Below, one piece after another: positions 1 through 6,513 of a stretch of DNA of 16,632 nucleotides. Position 1 is the stretch's first letter; each line of letters starts with the position of its first letter. Origin of the DNA: ZC4RG36 sp964652205 (lineage in GTDB: Bacteria; Chloroflexota; Anaerolineae; Aggregatilineales; Phototrophicaceae); NCBI GenBank assembly GCA_964652205.1, contig CAZZAO010000118.1, positions 1 to 16,632 of the forward strand, written 5' to 3'. The position numbers and the translations under genes are program-made. A model generated the notes under the pieces. It had not been told where the DNA came from and ran no database searches. It saw only the letters and a program-made list of their open reading frames with translations.

Positions 1-887
1 ACGCGGCGGAACTCGGCGCGCATGTCCTCATCGCTGAAGATCGGCGCCAGCGCTGCCGGGTTCCAGCCCCAGCTTAAGACGCCGCGCACAAAGATCGGTG
101 ACTCGTTGAGGAACAGTCGCTCGCCCTTCGCCTTGAACTGGCGAAAGCCGAAACGCCGCTCGGCCTGCGTGATCGTTTGGCCGCCCTGCTCGACGCGCAG
201 GCGCAGCGTATAGCGTGACGGCGACTCCGGCGACCACGACTGCGGATTTTTAACCGCCAGCAGCGCTTCGATTCGTCCCCGACTCGCGGGGAGTGTTTGA
301 GCCGCAGCGACCGCTCCCTGTGCGTCGATGATTTCGACGATGACTGTCTCCGGCGCGTCGAGGCTGGCCGATACAGCCACCTGTCCGCGCTCCAGATCAG
401 GCGCGACGTGGATGGCGTCGAACGTCGGCTGCCGATGGGCGATCAGCGCCACGTCCTGCCACGGCCCGCCAAACGTGGTCGAGACGTAGGGGATGAAGCC
501 GACCAGCACATCGCGGTAGGGAAAGCGATCTCCGGCGTCGCCCGGTTTAGTGACGCGCAGCTCGATGAGGTTGCTCGCGCCGTAATGCAGCGCGTCCGAG
601 GCATCGACCTCAAACGGCGTCCACAGCCCTGCGTGCCTGCCGAGGTCGACGCCGTTGACAGTCACTTCGACAAAGTAGCTGACCGCGCCGAACGTTAGCA
701 GCACGGTCGCGCCCTGCCAGTCTGCCGGGACAGTGACCGTTTTGCGATAGAGCGCTGGCCCTTCGACGTCGGCGTAACCCTGAACTTCCCACGCGCCGGG
801 AACCTGCACGCTGCCGCGCTGACCGGCAAGCTCGATTTCCCATTCGCCGTTCAGCGACCGGGATTCAGCCAGTTGATTTTCACGCAT
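1..887 (-). CDS. Glycoside hydrolase family 2 protein, N-terminal part (cut by left edge)
   Basis: I translated this frame by hand because it runs off the window; 295 residues are visible. The order fits GH2 (beta-galactosidase, beta-glucuronidase, beta-mannosidase and relatives). A jelly-roll sugar-binding domain spans about residues 10-150, with the opening SLNGEWEIEL, the segment ALYRKTVTVP at 46-55 and GLWTPFEVD at 87-95. An immunoglobulin-like domain spans about 155-250. The TIM barrel begins with FVRGVLSWGWNP near 266-277. The catalytic glutamates lie beyond the edge, so the substrate cannot be named. There is no signal peptide, so the enzyme is probably cytoplasmic and acts on imported oligosaccharide. 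The ATG has a GAGGTG ribosome-binding site four bases upstream (892-897). It follows the GH172 gene by 55 bases and is the last operon gene visible. Confidence 0.88.
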   Translation of the reverse strand, partial: MRENQLAESRSLNGEWEIELAGQRGSVQVPGAWEVQGYADVEGPALYRKTVTVPADWQGATVLLTFGAVSYFVEVTVNGVDLGRHAGLWTPFEVDASDALHYGASNLIELRVTKPGDAGDRFPYRDVLVGFIPYVSTTFGGPWQDVALIAHRQPTFDAIHVAPDLERGQVAVSASLDAPETVIVEIIDAQGAVAAAQTLPASRGRIEALLAVKNPQSWSPESPSRYTLRLRVEQGGQTITQAERRFGFRQFKAKGERLFLNESPIFVRGVLSWGWNPAALAPIFSDEDMRAEFRR

Positions 888-942
888 CGAACACCTCAAT
901 CATGGACAGACACTCGCCGCGCGCCTGATCTTCCACCAACCC

Positions 943-2016
943 TTACAACCTCGGCAGGCGCTCGGCCAGCGGCAGCAGCGTAGGAAACGGCTTGTGCGGC
1001 TCGGTCTGATACCAGTAGGCCGTCGAAGCGTAGTCGAGCGTCAGCTTATTGGCGTGACCATGCTCTATCGTCACTTTGATCGACTTCTCAAACATGATCG
1101 GGTCTTCGATGTGGTAACGGTAGACGCTGTTCTTGCCGCGCCACGGCCAGTCGTCTGTCCCCTGATAGAGGATGATGCCGTGATAGGGCGCATTATATTC
1201 CTGCTTCGGCCCGAAGGCGGTGTTGAAGTAATCTTCCGTCCCTGTCCCGTACAGGCGCGGCAGCGGTTCGCCGTCGATCAAAATCATGTCGTCGCCTTCG
1301 CCGTACCAGTCGTTAGCCTGCCGCTCGAACACGTCAATATCGACATGGCAGCCGACGTAATGGCCCTGACCTTCGGCGTCGAGGATAACGTAGTTGTTCT
1401 CGCCGGTCAGGTTCGGTGTTTTCCACGCCGCGCGCATCGCCTCAGGGTGGTCTTCCCAGCGGATGCTCGGATCGGCCCATCCGGGAGTCGGGTTGACGCG
1501 CCGCCACTGAGCATGGAACCGACCCTGATCGCTCAGGTCAGTATCGGCAGGATAGCTTTCATAGTCGATATAGAAGTAGAAATTGAGCTGTTTTTCGCAT
1601 TCGTTAGTGATCTCGATCCGCGCGCCAGTCTGAAACGGCATCGGGAACCAGCAGTTAAAGGCCCGCCCGTCCTCTGGACTCATCTGCAAGGGCAGCGAGA
1701 CGAAATTTCTGGCGAGTCCGTGACCCATGCCGAAGAAGTCACCAATCGGCGTCTCGACGCTTGGCTCAGTTTCGCCATCCCAGTACATGCGGACGACGAC
1801 CTTGCGGTACTCGAACTTCGTGTTGCTGAACAGCGTACACCAGAGATGTTTGATCGCGCCGGGGCCGGGGATGTCGGCGATGGCGCGCGTTTCGCCGGGA
1901 GCGAACTCCCACCAGTCGCTGTTGCCGCCAGACGGATCATAGCTTGAGAGGCGCTGCCGTTTGATGCCCGGACGGAGCGCTGCCAGCCCGGCAAGTGTGC
2001 CAGTTCCGAGTATCAT
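943..2016 (-). CDS. GH172 (DUF2961) family glycoside hydrolase
   Basis: This 357-residue protein is recognisable as DUF2961, now CAZy family GH172. Characterised members act on alpha-D-fructofuranosides or D- and L-arabinofuranosides. Family hallmarks are SSYDPSGGNSDWW (24-36), the motif WYGEGDDMILIDGE (237-250) and LYGTGTEDYF (255-264). In the Bifidobacterium enzyme alphaFFase1 the catalytic pair, as I recall it, is Glu270 and Glu291. Here Glu240 and Glu261 lie in the matching motifs with the same 21-residue spacing, so catalysis is probably intact. There is no signal peptide, so it is probably intracellular. Its ATG overlaps the TGA of the upstream permease by one base (TGATG), which implies translational coupling. 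The exact sugar removed cannot be deduced; a pentofuranose or fructofuranose is the family-based guess. Confidence 0.9.
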   Translation of the reverse strand: MILGTGTLAGLAALRPGIKRQRLSSYDPSGGNSDWWEFAPGETRAIADIPGPGAIKHLWCTLFSNTKFEYRKVVVRMYWDGETEPSVETPIGDFFGMGHGLARNFVSLPLQMSPEDGRAFNCWFPMPFQTGARIEITNECEKQLNFYFYIDYESYPADTDLSDQGRFHAQWRRVNPTPGWADPSIRWEDHPEAMRAAWKTPNLTGENNYVILDAEGQGHYVGCHVDIDVFERQANDWYGEGDDMILIDGEPLPRLYGTGTEDYFNTAFGPKQEYNAPYHGIILYQGTDDWPWRGKNSVYRYHIEDPIMFEKSIKVTIEHGHANKLTLDYASTAYWYQTEPHKPFPTLLPLAERLPRL

Positions 2017-3971
2017 CAGCCTTTTGTCCCCGTCAACTGGATACCTTCGATGAAGTAACGCTGCGCGAAGAAAAAGATCAGCATCATCGGCAGCATACTC
2101 ATGACCGATGCCGCGATCATCCGGTCGTAGTAGACCTGTCCGTACTGATCCTTGAAGAAGCTCAGGCCGAGCGAAACCGGGAACAGGCTGGGGCTGTTGA
2201 GGTAGATCAGCGGCTCAAGGAAGCTGTTCCATGTCCACCAGAAGGTGAAGATGATGATGGTGGCAATCGCGGGCTTGCTCAGGGGGACGAAGACGCGCCA
2301 GATAATCGTCAGCGTGCTGGCCCCGTCGATCCGTGCCGCTTCTTCCAGTTCCATCGGGATCGTTGAGAAGAACTGGCGCAGCATGAAGATCAGGAAGGCG
2401 TTGCCGAAGAACGAGCGGATAAACAGCGGAAACAGCGTGTTGACCATCCCGAAATCGCGGAAAATTTCGTACATCGGGATCAGCGTGACCGGGAAGGGCA
2501 GCATCATCGTGCTCAGCAGCACGAGGAACAGGAAGTTTTTCCCCGGCGCGCGCAGGCGGGCGAAGGCGTAGGCGACGACCACGCACGACAGCACATGGCC
2601 GATGATGTTGAGCGCGACCAGAATGAACGAGTTGCGGAAGAAGGTCGGGAAGGTGGTGTCGCCGAGCTTGCTTTGCAGCGCCGAGCGATAGCCGTCAAAC
2701 TGAATGGCCGGGTAGAGCGCCCGCTGCAGGTCATTCGCGCTGACATCAAAGCCGTCGCTGATAACCGCTGCCGGGACGATCAGCGACATGTCGCGCGCCT
2801 CGCCGACCAGCGCCACTGAGTTGGTCGCGTCTTTCTCGGCGTAGCCGTCCTGCACGCGGAAGGGGATATTATCGGTCAGCGCGCCGCGCGGGTTGACAAG
2901 CTCGGCGAACTGCGCCAGCCGCAGCGTCTGCACGGCGTTGAGCGGCATGACCAGACTGCTCTGCGTCCCGCTGACCAGGATCATGACGTCATACGGCGCG
3001 CTGCCGTCGCTCGGCGTGAACGGCGCGACCTGCATCGTCACGCCTTTGACGTCCTGATCCTGCCGCTCGCCAAGCTGGTCGGCGGGCGCTTTGAACACCT
3101 GCGCGTCCATCTCGGTCTCGTCGATGATCGGCTGCCATGAGTCCGTGCCGAGCGTGACGTAATCGGTCGGGTCGTCGCCGACATGAACGATCTGGACGTC
3201 GGTTTCGCCGACGGCTTCCGAGCCTGCCTCAGCCAGCGCCGCCGCCGGGACGATTTTGGCCTGCTGCGCGACTTCCGGCGGCACGACTACCGTCAGCGCC
3301 GATTCCGGCCCGACGGGAATGACCGGCGTCGCTTTGCCGTCAATCGTCACTGTTCGACCGCGGAAGCGGGTTTCGCCGAGCGTGACGTCGGCGCGGTCGC
3401 TGGCGTTGACGACGTCCAGTGGCAGGCGGAGCGCTGCGGCTTTGAGGTCGTCAACCTTCGCTACGACCATTGCATCGCCGCTGCCGCGCGCCAGCGCGAC
3501 GACCGCTTGTACGCCGCTGTCGCTCGTCCACTGGCGCACATTCAGCACCACGTCGCCGACGGTCGTTACCGTCGCGTCAGAGAGCTGGGCCGTTGGCACA
3601 GCCTGGGTCAGCAGCGTATCGGCGGCGACCAGCACCGTCGTGTAGCGACGCTCGCCGATCTGAATCACCTTGCGTGTCTGGCCGTCGTGCTGCACCTGAA
3701 ACAACTGAATCTCGCGCGTCGTGTTGCCCGCCGGGACGGTCTCCCAGTGCTGCGGAATCCAGATCGGCGGGTCGGTGAAAATCTGCCACGTCGGCTTGAG
3801 GCTGGCCGAGAACATCCAGAGCAGCGGAAAGAGCATGAAGCCCGCGCCGAGCAGCAGCACGGCATAGCTGATGAGGTAGCGCAGGTTCCGCCGCCAGCTC
3901 AGCGACGTTCGCGGCTGCGGTTTCGCGCTGGTTCTGGTCGGCGGCGTGGCGCTGCGCAGCGTATCGGTCAT
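2016..3971 (-). CDS. CUT1-type sugar ABC transporter permease (MalG-like) with large extracytoplasmic insert
   Basis: The C-terminal part is a normal MalG-type permease. It starts at FPTFFRNSFI (441-450), has several hydrophobic segments, and carries the cytoplasmic EAA loop EEAARIDGAS (543-552), which docks the ATPase. The N-terminus has a basic cytoplasmic stretch and one membrane helix (about 33-57). Usual family length is about 270-300 residues; this protein has 651. The excess is a hydrophilic, beta-rich segment at about 78-430, placed where the short external loop between helices 1 and 2 should be, so it should face outside. The frame is open throughout, and both permease halves share it. 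The start has GGAGG eight bases upstream and follows the previous TAA with no gap. It would pair with the MalF-type permease and the binding protein. No ATPase is encoded nearby. Confidence 0.93.
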   Translation of the reverse strand: MTDTLRSATPPTRTSAKPQPRTSLSWRRNLRYLISYAVLLLGAGFMLFPLLWMFSASLKPTWQIFTDPPIWIPQHWETVPAGNTTREIQLFQVQHDGQTRKVIQIGERRYTTVLVAADTLLTQAVPTAQLSDATVTTVGDVVLNVRQWTSDSGVQAVVALARGSGDAMVVAKVDDLKAAALRLPLDVVNASDRADVTLGETRFRGRTVTIDGKATPVIPVGPESALTVVVPPEVAQQAKIVPAAALAEAGSEAVGETDVQIVHVGDDPTDYVTLGTDSWQPIIDETEMDAQVFKAPADQLGERQDQDVKGVTMQVAPFTPSDGSAPYDVMILVSGTQSSLVMPLNAVQTLRLAQFAELVNPRGALTDNIPFRVQDGYAEKDATNSVALVGEARDMSLIVPAAVISDGFDVSANDLQRALYPAIQFDGYRSALQSKLGDTTFPTFFRNSFILVALNIIGHVLSCVVVAYAFARLRAPGKNFLFLVLLSTMMLPFPVTLIPMYEIFRDFGMVNTLFPLFIRSFFGNAFLIFMLRQFFSTIPMELEEAARIDGASTLTIIWRVFVPLSKPAIATIIIFTFWWTWNSFLEPLIYLNSPSLFPVSLGLSFFKDQYGQVYYDRMIAASVMSMLPMMLIFFFAQRYFIEGIQLTGTKG

Positions 3972-4892
3972 TTACTTGGCCTCCGTCTCGTAGAATACCC
4001 ACAGCGAGGACGAGCGGATGACCAGCAGCGTAATCGCCATAATAATCAGGAATAGAATCCACGCCAGCGCCGAGGCATAGCCCAACTGCACCGACTGAAA
4101 AGCGCGGTTGTAGAGGTTAATCATATAGAACAGCGTCGCGTTGTTCGGCCCGCCGCGCGTCATGATGAAGCCAGAGTCGAACACCTGAAGCGCGCCGATC
4201 AGCGCCAGCACGACGTTGAAGAAGATCGTCGGACTCAGCATCGGGATGGTCACGAAGCGGAACTTCTGCCAGCCGCTCGCGCCGTCAATTTCGGCGGCTT
4301 CGTAGAGGATGTCGGGGATACCCTTAATCCCGGCCAGATAGATGACCATCTGGCCGCCAATCGTCCACCACGACATCAGAATCAGCGCCGGCAGCGCCCA
4401 CTGTTCGCTGAACAGCCAGTCTGGCCCCTGAATGCCAAACCAGCCGAGCGCAATGTTGAGCAGGCCGCCCTGAGGACGCAGCACGTACAGCCACAGAATC
4501 GAGATGGCGATGCTGCTCAGAATCGACGGCATAAAATAGATCGTCCGCAAGAAATTGACGCCGCGCAGCCTTTGCGCCAGCAGCAGCGCGACGACCAGCG
4601 CGATGATCGTGCTGCCGGGGACGCTGCCGAGCGCGTACAGGAATGTCACCTTGAGCGACTGCCAGAAGTCAGGGTCGGCGAAGATGCGCTCGTAATTCCG
4701 CAGGCCGATCCACGCTGGCGACGCTTGCAGGCTGAAATTGGTGAACGACAGGTACAGCGAGCGGATCATCGGGTAGGCGAGGAAGATGAGGAAGCCGAAC
4801 AGCCACGGCAGAATCAGGGCATAGAACGTCAGCGCTTCGCGCCGCGCCATTGGCGATCTCAAATTCAGACGATTCTGGAGTCGGGCAAGCAC
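3972..4892 (-). CDS. CUT1-type sugar ABC transporter permease (MalF-like)
   Basis: This is a 306-residue inner-membrane permease of the sugar-importing CUT1 family, with about six hydrophobic helices. The first is near 22-44 (FYALILPWLFGFLIFLAYP) and the last near 276-293. The EAA loop EAAEIDGASGWQKF (198-211) ends the cytoplasmic coupling helix region. I chose the GTG at 4892 over an in-frame ATG 141 bases upstream. The GTG has a strong GAGGAG site nine bases ahead, and the extra 47 residues are charged, low-complexity and unlike permease N-termini. The length then fits the family. The gene follows the binding-protein gene after a hairpin-bearing gap and abuts the second permease directly (TAA then ATG), so the two should be made in equal amounts as a heterodimer. 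Confidence 0.93.
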   Translation of the reverse strand: MLARLQNRLNLRSPMARREALTFYALILPWLFGFLIFLAYPMIRSLYLSFTNFSLQASPAWIGLRNYERIFADPDFWQSLKVTFLYALGSVPGSTIIALVVALLLAQRLRGVNFLRTIYFMPSILSSIAISILWLYVLRPQGGLLNIALGWFGIQGPDWLFSEQWALPALILMSWWTIGGQMVIYLAGIKGIPDILYEAAEIDGASGWQKFRFVTIPMLSPTIFFNVVLALIGALQVFDSGFIMTRGGPNNATLFYMINLYNRAFQSVQLGYASALAWILFLIIMAITLLVIRSSSLWVFYETEAK

Positions 4893-4901
4893 GGTGAATT
4901 T

Positions 4902-4907
4902 CTCCTC
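4902..4907 (-). promoter_or_regulatory. Ribosome-binding site deciding the MalF-like start
   Basis: On the minus strand GAGGAG lies nine bases before the GTG of the permease gene. No comparable site precedes the longer in-frame ATG start at 5033, which supports the shorter protein. Confidence 0.75.
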
Positions 4908-4999
4908 AGATTCGGGATACAGGTGACGCCGGGTGTTAGGGTTGCTGAAGGAGATCCAACCGGCACGATAAAACTTGAATGACGGTCTGCCGTCGTTTT

Positions 5000-5031
5000 G
5001 AGACTCCCTCGCTGGACAGCGAGGGAGTCTC
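5000..5031. repeat. Perfect 15-bp inverted repeat in the binding-protein/permease gap
   Basis: The arms are 5000-5014 (GAGACTCCCTCGCTG) and 5017-5031, separated by only two bases, and give a very stable RNA hairpin on either strand. Read in the operon direction it is followed by AAAACG rather than a run of U, so it is not a standard intrinsic terminator. Its position just after the binding-protein gene resembles hairpins, such as those between E. coli malE and malF, that protect upstream mRNA and let binding protein exceed permease. That role is inferred. Confidence 0.8.
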
Positions 5032-5046
5032 AATATATTTCTGGTT

Positions 5047-5072
5047 CTCCCTCTCTGCTTGCGGAGAGGGAG
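5047..5072. repeat. Dispersed hairpin element, copy A (9-bp stem, 8-base loop)
   Basis: The arms are 5047-5055 and 5064-5072. On the minus strand the stem is CTCCCTCTC / GAGAGGGAG, preceded by CCTCAC about 11 bases away. The same architecture, flanking CCTCAC and trailing GAA occur at 15561-15602 on the plus strand, so these are two copies of one intergenic repeat family. It lies 20 bases after the binding-protein stop codon, next to the longer inverted repeat. Confidence 0.75.
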
Positions 5073-5092
5073 TTAGAGTGTGAGGCCGATTT

Positions 5093-6502
5093 TTACGACG
5101 CGGCAGTCGCTTCAGCCGTCGGCTCCGGCGTGCCGGCCACGGCCTGAACGCCACCCTCGGCGGCTTCCTTCAGGCAGGCGTCCGCTTTGGTCGCAATCGC
5201 GGTCAGTTCCGACTTGATGTCGATGGACTCGCCGCCGTCGCTCAGGACGCGGGTCAGCAGGTCGCCAGCGGGCGTAGTGATGCACGAGTTGTAGTACGGG
5301 TTCAACTGCTCATCAAGCTGGCCGAGGTGGGTCGCTTCGTTGACGAACACGCCCCAGTAGGGGTCGGTGTCGCGCTGCATCTCCGACGTGACCGCCTGCA
5401 CCGGGCTGAGGGCCTTGAGCGCGAACACGCGCTCGCCCGGTTCGCCGGTCAGGTAGCTCAGGAGCTTCCAGGCTTCGTCAGGATGCTGAGTCTTGGCGTT
5501 GATGCCCCAGCCCATCCACATCACGGCGCTCTCGTGCGTGCCGTTCGGGCCGACGGGGAGCGGCACAGCCTGCCACTGGAGATTCGGAACCTTGTTGAAC
5601 ACATCCTGCCACCACGGGCCGTGGAAGGTCACGCCGATGGCAATCTTGCCGTCGGCGAACATCTGCTCGCGGCCACCCTCGACCGAGCCAAGCAGGTTAG
5701 CGGTCGGCGCGACATGATACTTGTGGACGAGGTCGGCGTAGAACTGCCACGCCTTAACGGCGTTGTCGCTGTCCAGATAACCCTGAGTCGTCGTGCCGTC
5801 GCTGCTGATGGTGTGCGCGTCCCACGAGTACAGGTAGCTCTGGTAGCCGCGCCACCAGCCGTCGTTGATAACATCGGTTCCGTACTGAACGATGTTGTCC
5901 GGGTCGAAGTCGGGGCTGTTAGCATTGTTGCCATTCTTGTCGATGGTCAGCGCCAGCGCGTCGTCGAGGACATCATCCCACGACCAGCCTTCGGTCGGCA
6001 CGGCGACACCGGCCTTGTCGAACAGCCCCTTATTGATGGTGAAGGCGCTGGTGCTGTAGTCCTTCGCCAGCGCGTAAGGCACGCCCTTGTAGAAGCCCTG
6101 CTTGTAGACCGCTTCAATGAAGACCTTCGCCGGATCATAGCCTTCCGGCCCGTTGATGAACTTCGACAGATCCGTAAACGCGCCTGCTTCGGCGTACAGC
6201 GGAATCCATGACTCGCCGGTGGCGATCAGGTCGGGCGCGGTCCCGGCCAGAATCTGCGTCAGGCGGCGCGTGTTCTGGTCGTCGCTGGTGTTCGGCTCGG
6301 TCTTGACGGTGATGCACGGGTTTTCCTTCATGAAGGCGTCAACAACCTGATTCATGTACTCGACACGATCACCGCTCGACCAATCGTCAACGCGCAGAGT
6401 CACCGGTGTGCCGGTGCAGGTACTCTGCGCCGAGGTGCTGGCCGCGAAGGCCAGCGACAGCAGCGCTGTCAGCAGAACAGGGACAACAACTTTACGCAGC
6501 AT
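5093..6502 (-). CDS. Extracellular sugar-binding protein of an ABC transporter
   Basis: This 469-residue protein is the solute-binding component (family 1, MalE-like) of the importer. It has an N-terminal Sec signal of about 20-25 residues (MLRKVVVPVLLTALLSLAFA), with likely cleavage at AFA or TSA. The mature part opens VTLRVDDWSS and contains the family-typical stretch KIAIGVTFHGPWW and the later GWGINAKTQHPDEAWKLLSYL. The C-terminus is a low-complexity tail, GTPEPTAEATAAS, of a kind common on secreted Chloroflexota proteins. There is no lipobox cysteine after the signal, so it does not look like a standard lipoprotein. The start has a near-perfect AGGAGGT site that overlaps the stop codon of the GH31 gene, so high expression is expected. 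The ligand is probably an oligosaccharide that the neighbouring glycosidases cut. Confidence 0.95.
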   Translation of the reverse strand: MLRKVVVPVLLTALLSLAFAASTSAQSTCTGTPVTLRVDDWSSGDRVEYMNQVVDAFMKENPCITVKTEPNTSDDQNTRRLTQILAGTAPDLIATGESWIPLYAEAGAFTDLSKFINGPEGYDPAKVFIEAVYKQGFYKGVPYALAKDYSTSAFTINKGLFDKAGVAVPTEGWSWDDVLDDALALTIDKNGNNANSPDFDPDNIVQYGTDVINDGWWRGYQSYLYSWDAHTISSDGTTTQGYLDSDNAVKAWQFYADLVHKYHVAPTANLLGSVEGGREQMFADGKIAIGVTFHGPWWQDVFNKVPNLQWQAVPLPVGPNGTHESAVMWMGWGINAKTQHPDEAWKLLSYLTGEPGERVFALKALSPVQAVTSEMQRDTDPYWGVFVNEATHLGQLDEQLNPYYNSCITTPAGDLLTRVLSDGGESIDIKSELTAIATKADACLKEAAEGGVQAVAGTPEPTAEATAAS

Positions 6503-6506
6503 TGAA

Positions 6507-6513
6507 ACCTCCT
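6507..6513 (-). promoter_or_regulatory. Strong ribosome-binding site of the sugar-binding protein gene
   Basis: On the minus strand AGGAGGT stands four bases before the ATG and shares bases with the GH31 stop codon TAG (6512-6514). It is the best Shine-Dalgarno match in the operon, in keeping with the high demand for binding protein relative to permease. Confidence 0.85.

Noticed and set aside
994..1947. 317-residue plus-strand open frame opposite GH172
   Set aside because: It lies wholly antisense to a gene with clear family motifs. The protein is low in recognisable features and rich in Arg/Val as expected of a GC-rich antisense frame.
3183..4055. 290-residue plus-strand open frame opposite the permease insert
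   Set aside because: Considered because the insert is unusual. However, the permease frame is continuous with permease sequence on both sides, while this frame is Arg-rich, featureless and runs past the permease start.
4893..5033. Longer MalF-like protein starting at 5033
   Set aside because: No ribosome-binding site precedes it, its start lies inside the 15-bp inverted repeat, and the added residues do not resemble a permease N-terminus. The GTG at 4892 has GAGGAG nine bases ahead.
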